From contig CAZLWA010000056.1 in the NCBI GenBank assembly GCA_964563165.1, positions 1-64,000 on the forward strand: DNA of 64,000 nt, given 5' to 3'. The translations under genes and the position numbers were made by a program. Every line of letters begins with the position of its first letter. The first letter of the stretch is position 1. Below the pieces are notes generated by a model. The model made no database searches. It was given only the letters and a program-made list of their open reading frames with translations, and was not told the origin of the DNA. This document shows positions 52,565 to 62,379 of this stretch, piece by piece. The stretch is from CAZLWA01 sp964563165 (GTDB taxonomy: Bacteria > CLD3 > SB21).

Positions 52565-54115
52565 ATGGCGTCAGACAAGAAAATTGATGAACTGCGTAAA
52601 CTGAAAGCGGAAGCGCTTTTGGGCGGCGGGCAAAAACGCATCGACGCGCAGCACGCGAAGGGGAAGCTTACCGCGCGGGAGCGAATTGACCTGCTGTTCG
52701 ACGAGGGTAGTTTTGAAGAAACCGATATGCTGGCGCGGCATCGCTCCACGGATTTCGGATTGGATAAGGAACGCCCGCCCGGCGACGGCGTAGTCACGGG
52801 ATATGGAACGATTGACGGTAGACTGACGTATGTGTTCAGCCAGGACTTCACCGTATTTGGAGGGAGTTTGTCGGAAGTACACGCCGAAAAAATCGTCAAA
52901 GTCATGGAAATGGCGCTGAAGATGGGTGCCCCGATCATCGGTCTCAACGATTCCGGCGGTGCGCGAATTCAGGAGGGTGTGGTGAGCCTGGGCGGTTATG
53001 CCGACATTTTCTTACTAAATACGCTGGCATCGGGCGTCATTCCTCAAATCTCCGCCGTCATGGGTCCATGCGCGGGCGGCGCCGTATATTCGCCCGCGAT
53101 TACCGATTTTATACTCATGGTGAAAAATACAAGTTACATGTTTGTTACCGGGCCGAATGTTGTGAAAACGGTAACGCATGAAGAAATTTCCTCGGAAGAA
53201 CTGGGCGGAGCGATTACACACGCGACCAAGAGCGGGGTGGCTCATTTTGCCGCGGAAAATGAACTGGATTGTTTGATGAAGATCCGGAAATTGTTAAGTT
53301 TCATGCCTTCGAATAATTTGGAGGATGCGCCCTGCATACCGAACGACGATCCGGCAGATCGCTGCGAAGAATCACTCAAAACCGTCATTCCCGACAATCC
53401 GAATAAACCGTATGACATCAAAGACGTCATATCTCAAATCGTGGACCACGCTGATTTTTTTGAAGTGCATGAATCCTATGCGCAAAATATCGTGGTTGGT
53501 TTTGCGCGGCTTGACGGACACGCCATCGGTATTATTGCCAACCAGCCCGCGGTGTTGGCCGGCGTGCTCGATATTGACAGCTCCCTCAAAGGCGCGCGGT
53601 TCGTGCGTTTCTGTGATGCGTTCAATATCCCGCTGGTCGTGTTTGAAGACGTCCCGGGATTTCTTCCCGGAAGCGATCAGGAATGGCGCGGCATAATCAA
53701 GCACGGCGCTAAACTGCTTTACGCGTTTTGCGAAGCGACCGTGCCAAAAATTACCGTGATCACCCGCAAAGCATACGGCGGCGCGTATGACGTGATGAAT
53801 TCCAAACACGTGCGGGGCGACGTCAATTTGGCGTGGCCGACGGCGGAGATCGCCGTCATGGGAGCCAAGGGCGCGGTGGAAATTATTTTCAAAAAAGAAA
53901 TTGAGAGTTCAAAAAATCCGCAGGAAACGGAGGATAAATTAATTGACGAATACAAAGAAAAATTTGCCAATCCTTACCGCGCCGCGGAACGCGGATATGT
54001 CGACGACGTAATTGAACCGCAGGTAACCCGGCCGAAATTGATCAGGGCTTTGAAAATGCTGGAAAATAAAGTGGACCGTAATCCGAGAAAAAAACACGGC
54101 AATATCCCGCTGTAG
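52565..54115 (+). CDS. Acyl-CoA carboxylase carboxyltransferase subunit (propionyl-CoA carboxylase beta type)
   Basis: 516 residues. ATG 52565 follows GGAG by five bases. The two crotonase-like halves of biotin-dependent carboxyltransferases are complete: GKLTARERI and LNDSGGARIQEGV in the first, GGGAVYSPA-like CAGGAVYSPAITD at the oxyanion hole, and in the second EDVPGFLPGSDQEWRGIIKHGAK and KAYGGAYDVM. The sequence fits PccB or the closely related methylmalonyl-CoA decarboxylase alpha subunit. The biotin carboxylase and carrier subunits are not in the window, so which complex it joins is open. Confidence 0.93.
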   Translation: MASDKKIDELRKLKAEALLGGGQKRIDAQHAKGKLTARERIDLLFDEGSFEETDMLARHRSTDFGLDKERPPGDGVVTGYGTIDGRLTYVFSQDFTVFGGSLSEVHAEKIVKVMEMALKMGAPIIGLNDSGGARIQEGVVSLGGYADIFLLNTLASGVIPQISAVMGPCAGGAVYSPAITDFILMVKNTSYMFVTGPNVVKTVTHEEISSEELGGAITHATKSGVAHFAAENELDCLMKIRKLLSFMPSNNLEDAPCIPNDDPADRCEESLKTVIPDNPNKPYDIKDVISQIVDHADFFEVHESYAQNIVVGFARLDGHAIGIIANQPAVLAGVLDIDSSLKGARFVRFCDAFNIPLVVFEDVPGFLPGSDQEWRGIIKHGAKLLYAFCEATVPKITVITRKAYGGAYDVMNSKHVRGDVNLAWPTAEIAVMGAKGAVEIIFKKEIESSKNPQETEDKLIDEYKEKFANPYRAAERGYVDDVIEPQVTRPKLIRALKMLENKVDRNPRKKHGNIPL

Positions 54116-54372
54116 TCGTGAAAGATCATTTCGTTTTACTCCGGCCACGCGCTCGCTGGGACCGGTCCGTCCGAAGTTCGGTTCATGGTTAAAATAGGGT
54201 GCTTACCCGGCTTTAACTCCTTACTGCGCGGTGATTCCATGCATGCCCCCATCCAGAAAAAACTTGTAAGTTGATGGCAATCCGTTTATATTGGTTAGAT
54301 ATATGCGCATGAAATTTTTCAAGTCCTTTTCAACCCGGATTCAAGATTCTTCCTCAAAAGTTCTCAGTATTA
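54116..54372. other. 257-nt intergenic gap
   Basis: Contains a 10-bp palindrome (GGACCGGTCC) and several short frames of under 35 codons on both strands, none with convincing motifs. No tRNA-like fold, terminator with T-run or clear promoter was seen. Confidence 0.4.
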
Positions 54373-54972
54373 ATGTTCAAAAATAAATTTCTCCGTGACC
54401 GATTCGGTCAAATTATTCTAGCTTCCGCTTCCCCGCGCCGTGCTGAAATCATGAAACAAGTTGGCTTTGATTTTCGAGTGATCCCGAGCCGGATCGAAGA
54501 AAACTTCTTCCAAAGCGACCCGCTAAAAACGGCAACGGAGTTGGCCTTTCAAAAGGCGGCTGAGGTTGCCGAACGGTTTCCGGATCACATCGTTATCGGC
54601 GCGGATACCGTCGTGTACTTGGACGATCGGACTCTCGGAAAACCCCGAAATGAGACGGACGCGGCGGAGATGCTTAGATTTCTGAGCGGTAAGACCCACC
54701 AGGTTTACACCGGTTTCGCCATTTTACACAGAGAAAAAAACAAGCGCATAACGGATGTGGAAACCACGCATGTGACGTTTCGAAAACTACTGCAGGAGGA
54801 GATTGATAATTACATCGCGTCCGGCGCCCCATTGGACAAGGCCGGAGCCTATGGCATTCAGGACGAAGGTGCGGTGTTTGTTGAGAGAATAGACGGGGAC
54901 TTTTATAATGTGGCCGGCTTACCGGTCACAAAAATTTATATGGCGCTGCAAAAATCTTTTCAGAATTTATGA
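54373..54972 (+). CDS. maf: Maf-family nucleotide pyrophosphatase
   Basis: 199 residues. N-terminal LASASPRRAEIMKQVG, then IGADTVVYLDDRTLGKPRNETDA with the metal-binding Asp, and C-terminal DKAGAYGIQDEGAVFVERIDGD. This matches Maf/YhdE proteins that hydrolyse dTTP, UTP or modified nucleotides and block septation when overproduced. The ATG at 54373 has no clear ribosome site. The next gene overlaps its stop by 4 nt (ATGA). Confidence 0.95.
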   Translation: MFKNKFLRDRFGQIILASASPRRAEIMKQVGFDFRVIPSRIEENFFQSDPLKTATELAFQKAAEVAERFPDHIVIGADTVVYLDDRTLGKPRNETDAAEMLRFLSGKTHQVYTGFAILHREKNKRITDVETTHVTFRKLLQEEIDNYIASGAPLDKAGAYGIQDEGAVFVERIDGDFYNVAGLPVTKIYMALQKSFQNL

Positions 54973-55742
54973 GCATTAATTATTTTAAAGCGTTTGCGGA
55001 GTATCTGAGAGACTACCGTGACGATGCCGATATCAAGATCGAGTCCATTGCGGCAGCGACGCGGATGAAGACGGAGTGGATAAAAAAGATTGAAAATGCC
55101 GACTTCGGTTTTGCTCCGAAAGTTTTTATCAGCGGCTATTTGAGGAAGTATGCACAGTATATCGGATTGAATCCGGATGACGTCATCCGGCAATACGAAC
55201 TCATCCTCGAAAAAATTGATTATGTAGCCCAGGAAGGTTATGTCGAACGTTCGCCGCTGGACTCCAACTGGAGCAGCGAAGATCTTTTTTCCGAAGCACA
55301 CGAGTCGGAAATCAGTTCGTTCAGCGTGCAACTGGATGAAGAAATCAGCAAGAAGATTGACCAGGAAAAAAAAGATACACGTATGGTAATGAGTGCAGGG
55401 GGCGTACTGATTCTGCTGTGTCTCGGGTATGTGTTTTTTGATAGTTCCTTCTCTTCCATTTCGAAAGAGAGTGGGAATCTCCTTGCGGAAAAAAACAAAT
55501 TTGAGACGGCCGGAGCGGCAAAAACCAGAAAACCGGTGAGGCGCTTGCGATGGGATTTGTCCGAACCGCTGCTGACGGAGCAGGAAAAATTGGCGAAAGA
55601 TGAAGAAGCGCGGCAGGGATACCTCGACAGCACGGAAGAATCCAGGAATCTGGTCAGTGTGACGGTGGAAAACGTTGCGGAATTAAGACCGATCTCCGTG
55701 CAAGAAGCGGCATCGGACCTTGAGCAAAAATTGAATAAATGA
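54969..55742 (+). CDS. RodZ-like membrane protein with N-terminal HTH
   Basis: 257 residues. An N-terminal Cro/C1-type HTH of the RodZ class (~8-75; IAAATRMKTEWIKKIE, FISGYLRKYAQYIGLNPD) is followed by an acidic linker. A single membrane helix (MVMSAGGVLILLCLGYVFF) comes at ~140-160, then a ~95-residue charged periplasmic tail. RodZ links MreB to the envelope. The tail here lacks the beta-domain typical of RodZ, so the name is by architecture. It is translationally coupled to maf; maf near cell-shape genes is common. Confidence 0.8.
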   Translation: MSINYFKAFAEYLRDYRDDADIKIESIAAATRMKTEWIKKIENADFGFAPKVFISGYLRKYAQYIGLNPDDVIRQYELILEKIDYVAQEGYVERSPLDSNWSSEDLFSEAHESEISSFSVQLDEEISKKIDQEKKDTRMVMSAGGVLILLCLGYVFFDSSFSSISKESGNLLAEKNKFETAGAAKTRKPVRRLRWDLSEPLLTEQEKLAKDEEARQGYLDSTEESRNLVSVTVENVAELRPISVQEAASDLEQKLNK

Positions 55743-55781
55743 AACTTTTTGAAAAACGGTTGAGTTGTTTAGGAGAAAGCG

Positions 55782-57386
55782 ATGTTTGAATATCTGCGTA
55801 ATTTAAAGCTTCGTTTCAAATTAATGCTGAGCTTTGCCTTTTTTACCGTTATGTTTATGGCGATCGTCACACTGATTTTCACCGTCAAACTGTACAACAC
55901 GTCAGTCGACAATCAGAACGAAATGCTGAAAAACTATGCCGATATCACTTCCAAGAACATCAGTGCCGGTCTTGATTTCGGCGATAAAGCTTCCGTGATT
56001 AGCGCGTATGACGCGGTCAAAGGTGCGCTCGAATTTATAGCGGTCTACGACGCCTCGGGAAACTCCTTTTCCTCATATGCCAAACAAGCGAAAGATGAAA
56101 ACGCCATTGGCGCTTTGCTTAGAGATCAGATGGCAGTTTGGAGGAATTCGAAGAAAAAGAATTGGACCTTTAATGAAATGGGCATGAACTGCATAATCAT
56201 TCCGGTGACCAACAGCGTCGGTAGTGAAATCGGATCGCTGGCAATCGGCGCTTCAACCAATCCTATTGCGGAGCAATTGCGCGAATACATACTGTTTAGC
56301 GGCGGATTGCTGCTCGTAGCGGTCGGCATAGGCTTGTTGGTCGCGTATATTTTGAGCAACATATTCGTTATGCCGATCACCAAAATTGTGGAGCGCATGC
56401 GTGATATCGCGGAAGGCGAGGGCGATTTGACCAAGCGCATTCGCGTGGAATCGTCAGACGAAATCGGCGAATTGGGAGCGATATTTAATGCCTTCGTCGA
56501 AAAACTGCATGAACTCATTCATCAAGTAGCTCAAGCGTCACAACAAATCGGCTCCTCGGTCGAACTCATCAGCAAGTCCACGTCACGCGTCGCTCAGGGC
56601 GCAGAGAAACAATCCAATCAAACGACCCTGGTTGCGGTCGCAGCGGAAGAGATGTCCGCCACCATTGTTCAAACGTCTACGAATACGACGGACGCCGTCG
56701 GTCTTTCAAAAGAGGCTCAGGATGCGGCTCAGCGCGGGCGGGAAGTGGTTAATGATACCGTGAAAGGCCTGCAAAACATTTCTGCGGTGGTGAGCGATTC
56801 GGCGCAAACGCTGTTGGAATTGGGCAAGACCGTAGCACAAATCGGAACGGTCGTCGAAGTGATCAACGATATTGCAGATCAGATCAATTTACTTTCATTG
56901 AATGCTTCCATCGAAGCGGCGACGGCCGGCGAATACGGAAAAGGATTTGCCGTCGTGGCGAATGAAGTGAAAAGTCTGGCGGAAGGCACCACGCATTCAA
57001 CGATGGAGATTTCGCAAATGATAGATAAAATTCAACGTGCGATGGCCAACGCCATTCGTGCGATGGAGCGGGGAACGGGCGAAGTAGAAAAGGGCCGCGA
57101 ACTCGGCATGAAAACGGCCGAAGCGCTCAACGATATTCTGAAAGCGAATAATCAAGTGATGGAAATGATCACGAACATTTCGATATCCGCACAGCAACAA
57201 AGCCATACCGCGGAGGAAATTTCAAAGAACATTGAGAATATCGCAAACATTACGCGCACAACCGCCCAAGGCGTGCGGCAAATTGACAGCACTTCGGAGA
57301 CGCTCGTCAGCCATACTTCGCTCTTGAAAACCCTGGTCGGGCGATTCAAGTTGGAGGACCATCGTCGTTCGGAACAAAAGCCTTGA
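55782..57386 (+). CDS. Methyl-accepting chemotaxis protein with periplasmic sensor
   Basis: 534 residues: TM1 (~13-35), a periplasmic sensor of about 125 residues, TM2 (LLLVAVGIGLLVAYILSNIFV), a HAMP domain with EGEGDLTKRIRVESSDEIGELG, and a long signalling hairpin whose conserved tip reads INLLSLNASIEAATAGEYGKGFAVVANEVKSLAE. There is no C-terminal NWETF-like pentapeptide for CheR/CheB docking. The sensor resembles four-helix or single Cache-type domains; its ligand is unknown. First of two MCPs in the cluster. Confidence 0.95.
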   Translation: MFEYLRNLKLRFKLMLSFAFFTVMFMAIVTLIFTVKLYNTSVDNQNEMLKNYADITSKNISAGLDFGDKASVISAYDAVKGALEFIAVYDASGNSFSSYAKQAKDENAIGALLRDQMAVWRNSKKKNWTFNEMGMNCIIIPVTNSVGSEIGSLAIGASTNPIAEQLREYILFSGGLLLVAVGIGLLVAYILSNIFVMPITKIVERMRDIAEGEGDLTKRIRVESSDEIGELGAIFNAFVEKLHELIHQVAQASQQIGSSVELISKSTSRVAQGAEKQSNQTTLVAVAAEEMSATIVQTSTNTTDAVGLSKEAQDAAQRGREVVNDTVKGLQNISAVVSDSAQTLLELGKTVAQIGTVVEVINDIADQINLLSLNASIEAATAGEYGKGFAVVANEVKSLAEGTTHSTMEISQMIDKIQRAMANAIRAMERGTGEVEKGRELGMKTAEALNDILKANNQVMEMITNISISAQQQSHTAEEISKNIENIANITRTTAQGVRQIDSTSETLVSHTSLLKTLVGRFKLEDHRRSEQKP

Positions 57387-57463
57387 GCGTTTCAACTTCG
57401 GCAGATTCAGTTTTTAGAATGTATTTCCGGAACCGTTTTAATAAATAATTTCAGAGGTTGTCT

Positions 57464-58246
57464 ATGTCGATTTATGAACAGTTATTGTCCGTTAAAGACC
57501 GTAAGGGATCGGGCTATTTGGTTTTAATTGACCCCGACAAGAAATCGGAAGCGGAGACGTTGAAAACCGTGGAGAGGTGCACGGAAAGCGGAGTGGACGC
57601 GATCATGGTCGGCAGCAGTCTGCTGTTGTCCTCGCGTTTCAATTCAACGATTCAGTCCATCAAAAAAGAATTTACCATACCGGTCATTATTTTTCCGGGC
57701 AGTACGATCCAACTTTCGGAATATGCGGACGCCGTATTTTTCCTATCCCTCATCAGCGGGCGTAATCCTGAATTTTTGATCGGTGCCCAGGTGCTGGGCG
57801 CTCCGATTGTACACAAGATGGCGCTGGAAGCCATCGCGACAGGCTATATGCTGGTGGAGTCCGGCAAAACTACGGCCGCTGAGTTCATGAGTAATTCCAA
57901 ACCAATTCCGCGCGACAAAAACGATATTGCGGTCGCCCATGCGATGGCGGGCGAGTATTTGGGCATGAAACTGATCTACCTCGAAGCGGGCAGCGGTGCC
58001 TTGCATGCGGTTCCCGAAGAGATGATCCAGGCGGTGAGCGGATATATCACCATACCGGTGGTAGTCGGCGGGGGCATTCGGACGCCGGAGGAGGCGCGTA
58101 AAAAAGTCGAAGCGGGTGCGTCGTTTATTGTCACGGGCAATGTTTTGGAAAAATCGATCGACCGTTCGTTGATTCAGGAATTTGCAGACGCGGTACACTG
58201 GAAAAGCGATCGCAAAGAAACTCTGTCACTGCGTAAGGCGAAATAA
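57464..58246 (+). CDS. Geranylgeranylglyceryl-phosphate synthase family protein (group II)
   Basis: 260 residues; ATG 57464 follows AGAGG by six bases. A TIM-barrel prenyltransferase that joins a polyprenyl chain to sn-glycerol-1-phosphate, the first ether-lipid step in archaea. Motifs: YLVLIDPDKK, DAIMVGSSLLL, IIFPGST, a KLIYLEAGSGA strand, and VVVGGGIRTPEEARKKVEAGASFIVTGN for phosphate binding. The group II form occurs in archaea and in Bacteroidota-related bacteria. No G1P dehydrogenase or DGGGP synthase is nearby. It sits between an MCP and cheW, which is unexpected. Confidence 0.93.
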   Translation: MSIYEQLLSVKDRKGSGYLVLIDPDKKSEAETLKTVERCTESGVDAIMVGSSLLLSSRFNSTIQSIKKEFTIPVIIFPGSTIQLSEYADAVFFLSLISGRNPEFLIGAQVLGAPIVHKMALEAIATGYMLVESGKTTAAEFMSNSKPIPRDKNDIAVAHAMAGEYLGMKLIYLEAGSGALHAVPEEMIQAVSGYITIPVVVGGGIRTPEEARKKVEAGASFIVTGNVLEKSIDRSLIQEFADAVHWKSDRKETLSLRKAK

Positions 58247-58321
58247 CTGGAGACATATCCTTGCCGCCGTATGCGGTGGAATTCCTTGAAGTAATAAAAA
58301 TACTATTTCATGGGTTGAATT

Positions 58322-58792
58322 ATGGAAACATTTCGTGTGCTGACCTTGTTACATTTTGCCTCGGGAGGATACCACTACGCAATGGAATTACGTTTCGTAA
58401 AGGAAATCTTACGCATGGCAGCGCTCACGCGCGTCGAAGAATTACCGGATTTCGTCAAAGGCGTGCTTAATTTGCGCGGAGAAATTCTTCCGGTCATTGA
58501 TTTTCTTGCGCGATCCGGTGCGGGCGTGACGGCGATTGACTTGAAAAAACGCATAATCGTTTTGAAGCTCCAGTCATTGGCGATCGGTGTGTTGGTGGAG
58601 GAGGTCAAAGAAACGTTGGAGATAGATGAAAAAGAGGTTTCAAGAAATATCCAATCGGAAGTCGTCATTGATGCAAAGTACATTATGGGGACGTTCGTGC
58701 ACTCCGGTCAGGTCATTCTCTGGGTGGATACGGAAAAATTATTCACGGACGGCGAAATGCACGAATTGGAAAAAGGGCTGACGCATGCTTAG
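58322..58792 (+). CDS. cheW: CheW coupling protein (first copy)
   Basis: 156 residues, one CheW domain. Motifs: LTLLHFASGGYHYAMELRFVKEIL, LPDFVKGVLNLRGEILPVIDF and a final strand GQVILWVDTEKLF. It links receptors to the CheA kinase. The last 8 nt overlap the cheR start, indicating coupled translation. It is one of two CheW proteins encoded in this cluster, and differs strongly from the other. Confidence 0.93.
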   Translation: METFRVLTLLHFASGGYHYAMELRFVKEILRMAALTRVEELPDFVKGVLNLRGEILPVIDFLARSGAGVTAIDLKKRIIVLKLQSLAIGVLVEEVKETLEIDEKEVSRNIQSEVVIDAKYIMGTFVHSGQVILWVDTEKLFTDGEMHELEKGLTHA

Positions 58793-60449
58793 TACTGATG
58801 TGATCGCCGACAAAAAAGGAACGGGTGCAAAAAATTCCAACAGAGAAACGGAATTCACGGAAGACGACTATCTGCGTTTTCGCGATCTCATAAGAACCAA
58901 GAGCGGAATCTACTTCAGCGATCGCAAACGCAACGACTTAAAAATCGGCGTGTTAAAGGCATTCCATTATTCGGACTTCAGAAGTTTGCGCGACTACTAT
59001 GAAGCGCTGCAGAGTGAAGTATTGAATTCCACCCTGTTTAAAACGCTCGTTTCTTTCTTAACGGTTGGCGAAACGTATTTCTTTCGTCATTTCAACGTCA
59101 TCGAAAAAGTCATTTTACCGAATCTTATCAAGGCGCACCTGCACGACAAAACACTGCGCATTTGGAGCGCCGGCTGCTCCACAGGCGAAGAGCCCTATAC
59201 GGTAGCGATCGTCTTACACCGCCTGCTGCCGGACCTCCGCGAGTGGCGCATCCGAATCGCCGCGACGGATATTAACGTCAATTCACTTCAATACGCCAAG
59301 GACGCCGTCTATCGTCCCTGGTCGTTGCGTTCGATCGATGACTTCTATAAAAATAATTATTTCGATAAAAAAGACGGACTCTACTATCTCAAGAATAAGA
59401 TCGCTGAGATGGTTGAATTTGATTTTCTGAATTTAGTCGACGACAGTTATCCTTCTTCGGAAAATATGACCAAAGATCTGGATCTGATTTTTTGCCGCAA
59501 CGTGACGATTTATTTTGAAGCGGAAACGACGATCGGGGTGGCAAACCGTTTTTATAATTGTTTGAAGGAAAAATCCTATTTAGCGGTAGGCCACGCGGAG
59601 CCCAGTAGCCTCATTTACGACGCGTATGTCTCGGAAATTTATCCCGACGCGGTGATGTACCGGAAGGACTCTGCCGCAAAAAAAGAATCTCAATACAAAA
59701 CCGGTATTCGAATTCGCCGCGATATTTTTAGTACCTATAATGCGCAGGCTCTGAAAGCTACAAAACCCATAACGCCCGAATTGCACGTACTGCAAAAACA
59801 TATTGACAAACTGCATACCGGTTCGATGACGCTTCCGATGGCCGGCGAACACGCGGCGGGTATCCGCAATAAACTTTCTAAGAAAATCGAAGAGATTGGA
59901 CTGCTCGTCAAGAAAGATGCGGCCGAGAAGATACTCGAAGACCGGCGTAATGAACTTGATGAAACCGCCCTGTTCTCTCAAGGTTTGGAATTATTTGAAC
60001 AGACGCAATTTACCGCATCCGAGAAGATTTTTCACGAACTGGTCGGGCGCAATCCGACGAACGGGCGCGCGCTGTATATGATTGCACACATCAGTGCAAA
60101 TTTGGATCAGGTCGCCCGCGCGAAAGAATACTGCCACCGCGCGATCGAGCAGGACGCGCTGCTGATCGAAGCGTACTATTTGCTCGGACTGATTTTAAAA
60201 GAAGAGAATATTTTTGACGATTCAATTAAGCTGTTGAAAAAAACGATCTATATCGACCCGGATTTTGCCATCGGGTATTACGATTTGGCGGTCAATTATT
60301 TTAAAATCGGGGATAGCGTCCAGGGCAGAAAATATCTAAGGCAAACCGAAAAAATTTTAAAAAAGAAGCGCGGCGATGAACGCGTGGGTATTCTGGATGA
60401 TCTGACCGCCCGAGAACTGGGCATGATGATCACTATGTGGGATAATTAA
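58785..60449 (+). CDS. cheR: CheR-type methyltransferase with C-terminal TPRs
   Basis: 554 residues. The first ~290 form a CheR methyltransferase: an N-terminal helical domain (FRDLIRTKSGIYFSDRK), SAM motif IWSAGCSTGEEPYTVAI, AATDINVNSLQYAKDAVY and DLIFCRNVTIYF. A charged linker follows, then three to four TPRs (~395-530; ALFSQGLELFEQTQFTASE, SIKLLKKTIYIDPDFAIGY). This layout matches FrzF of Myxococcus and other CheR-TPR proteins of alternative chemosensory systems, where the TPRs control which receptor sites are methylated. Confidence 0.94.
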   Translation: MLSTDVIADKKGTGAKNSNRETEFTEDDYLRFRDLIRTKSGIYFSDRKRNDLKIGVLKAFHYSDFRSLRDYYEALQSEVLNSTLFKTLVSFLTVGETYFFRHFNVIEKVILPNLIKAHLHDKTLRIWSAGCSTGEEPYTVAIVLHRLLPDLREWRIRIAATDINVNSLQYAKDAVYRPWSLRSIDDFYKNNYFDKKDGLYYLKNKIAEMVEFDFLNLVDDSYPSSENMTKDLDLIFCRNVTIYFEAETTIGVANRFYNCLKEKSYLAVGHAEPSSLIYDAYVSEIYPDAVMYRKDSAAKKESQYKTGIRIRRDIFSTYNAQALKATKPITPELHVLQKHIDKLHTGSMTLPMAGEHAAGIRNKLSKKIEEIGLLVKKDAAEKILEDRRNELDETALFSQGLELFEQTQFTASEKIFHELVGRNPTNGRALYMIAHISANLDQVARAKEYCHRAIEQDALLIEAYYLLGLILKEENIFDDSIKLLKKTIYIDPDFAIGYYDLAVNYFKIGDSVQGRKYLRQTEKILKKKRGDERVGILDDLTARELGMMITMWDN

Positions 60450-60450
60450 T

Positions 60451-61065
60451 ATGAGCTCCGAAAAAAAGAAGGCAGCCGTTTCGACGGATGTATTTGCCGA
60501 AGTCCATAAGCTGATCGCCGGGCTGCTGGAGAATCGTCTCACTCCGGAAATGGAACAAAAAATATTGTGGGAGCGCGCAGAACGCCTCAAGAAAGTTGAC
60601 TTCGTAGAAGAAACCGGAGAAAAGATCGATCTGGTCATTTTTCAGCTGGCCAACGAGTACTTCGGCATCGAGGCGCAATACGTCAGCGAAGTACGCCCGA
60701 TCAACGAAATCACGCCCGTGCCCTGCACACCGGACTTTGTTCTCGGTATCACGAGCGTTCGCGGCTCGATTTTTTCGGTCTTGGATATTCGCAGGTCCTT
60801 CGGGGTTGAAGACCGCGCCGTGAACGCAGACAGCATGTTCATTGTTACTTCCTGGAAAAATATCGAGGTATGCATTTTGGCGGATGCCGTTTTGGAAAAA
60901 CGGACTCTTCCCAAGCGCGACGTGAAACCGATGGTCGGAGGCGCAAAAAATATAAACGCCGGCTATATCAACGGGTTTGTGATGATGAATCAGAATATGG
61001 TGACGCTGATCAACTGGGATAATTACACCTCTCAATCTAATATGATCGTCAACGAAAATGTGTGA
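60451..61065 (+). CDS. cheW: CheW coupling protein (second copy, extended N-terminus)
   Basis: 204 residues. A ~60-residue helical N-terminal extension (VHKLIAGLLENRLTPEMEQKIL) precedes the CheW domain: LVIFQLANEYFGIEAQYVSEVRPI, CTPDFVLGITSVRGSIFSVLDIRRSF, and GFVMMNQNMVTLINWD at the end. It starts 1 nt after the cheR stop. Two unlike CheW proteins in one cluster suggest separate adaptors for the two receptors, as in Frz-type systems. Confidence 0.93.
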   Translation: MSSEKKKAAVSTDVFAEVHKLIAGLLENRLTPEMEQKILWERAERLKKVDFVEETGEKIDLVIFQLANEYFGIEAQYVSEVRPINEITPVPCTPDFVLGITSVRGSIFSVLDIRRSFGVEDRAVNADSMFIVTSWKNIEVCILADAVLEKRTLPKRDVKPMVGGAKNINAGYINGFVMMNQNMVTLINWDNYTSQSNMIVNENV

Positions 61066-61103
61066 ACAAGGTTTTTAGTAAACTAAATTTTACGGAGACT
61101 CCC

Positions 61104-62357
61104 ATGTTAGATGTCCAAATTCTATGGTTTGCCGTGCTGTTGTTCGCAGCCGTAATCATATTTTTTGCATTTTCGTTCAGGTTTTCGAAGAAGAAATTCT
61201 TCAGAGCGATCGCAGTTATTATCTTTGCGATCGTGACCGTAGATGTGTTCTTAGCGTTTCTTCTTGGAAAATGGAGCGACCGCATTTGGGTTTGGGGCGT
61301 TGTATTCGCCGCGGTTTCGTTTTATACTGTTTTATTGACATATATTCTGGCAAAGAAAATCGCTTTTCCGCTGCAAGAGCTGTCTGAATTTTACGAAGAA
61401 ATTTCTTCCAAGGGCGACTATTCGAAACGGCTGCGTGTGGATAGGAATAATCCGCTGCATGAAATTTTTGAAAGTATCAATAATTTTGCGCTATACACGG
61501 ATTCCCTTATCAGCAAGATTCAGGATACGGTTTTGCGTCTCTCCTCCCTGATCACAGAATTGAACGCTACGATGGATCAGCAGGCCGTGGGTATGAGTGA
61601 ACAATCAACCGCTCTCAATGAGACTACGACGACCACGCAGGAACTGGCGGCAACCTCGCACCAAACGACCGAAAAAGCGCAGTTTGTGGTAGAGAGCACC
61701 GAAAAAAGTATGGACGTGACCAGCCGCGGAAAATCCGCCGTGGACAGCACCATCGACGAAATGAACGAGATCCGAAAGCGCGTCGAACGTATCGCAGAAC
61801 AAATTCTGGATCTGAGTGAAAAGACTCAGCAGATCGGCATTATTACAACCGCGGTGAATGACATCGCGGAACAGACCAACATGCTCGCGCTCAACGCAGC
61901 TATTGAAGCAAGTAAGGCGGGGGAATTCGGAAAAGGTTTTGGAGTAGTTGCCTTTGAAGTGAGAAAACTGGCTGAAAAAAGCAAAGAATCTTCGCTGCGA
62001 ATCCGTGATCTCATCACGCAAATCCAGAATGCGACAAATTCCACCGTCATGGCGACGGAGGAAGGCTCGAAGCGCGTGGACATTGGCGTTGAAAAAATCC
62101 GCGAAGCGGGACGCTTGATGGACGAGAGTATTCAAAGCCTGGAAGAGAATGTAGGGTATTCGCAGCAGATCCTGGTCGGGAGCAAACAACAGACTATCGG
62201 CATTGAACAAATTACCCTGGCCATGGCGAATATCAATGAAGTGGTCAAACAAGTGGCCACCGGAACCAATCAAACTCAAAATGCAGTAGATTCAGTTCTG
62301 CTTCTGACTAGAGAGCTCAATGAGACGATCACCGGACAAGGGAATGGAATAAAATAG
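61104..62357 (+). CDS. Methyl-accepting chemotaxis protein lacking a periplasmic sensor domain
   Basis: ATG 61104 is preceded by GGAG at six bases; a GTG at 61062 overlapping cheW is less likely. 417 residues. Three closely spaced membrane segments occupy the first ~105 residues with only a few residues between, so there is no room for an external ligand domain. A HAMP-like linker and a signalling hairpin follow, with tip TNMLALNAAIEASKAGEFGKGFGVVAFEVRKLAE. It may sense a membrane property or an intracellular cue. No C-terminal pentapeptide. Confidence 0.92.
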   Translation: MLDVQILWFAVLLFAAVIIFFAFSFRFSKKKFFRAIAVIIFAIVTVDVFLAFLLGKWSDRIWVWGVVFAAVSFYTVLLTYILAKKIAFPLQELSEFYEEISSKGDYSKRLRVDRNNPLHEIFESINNFALYTDSLISKIQDTVLRLSSLITELNATMDQQAVGMSEQSTALNETTTTTQELAATSHQTTEKAQFVVESTEKSMDVTSRGKSAVDSTIDEMNEIRKRVERIAEQILDLSEKTQQIGIITTAVNDIAEQTNMLALNAAIEASKAGEFGKGFGVVAFEVRKLAEKSKESSLRIRDLITQIQNATNSTVMATEEGSKRVDIGVEKIREAGRLMDESIQSLEENVGYSQQILVGSKQQTIGIEQITLAMANINEVVKQVATGTNQTQNAVDSVLLLTRELNETITGQGNGIK

Positions 62358-62379
62358 CTTAATTGTAATTAGTTTTTTT

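Noticed and set aside
54118..54240. A roughly 34-codon minus-strand ORF in the gap before maf
   Set aside because: Only a G-run upstream, no hydrophobic or known motif; indistinguishable from chance.
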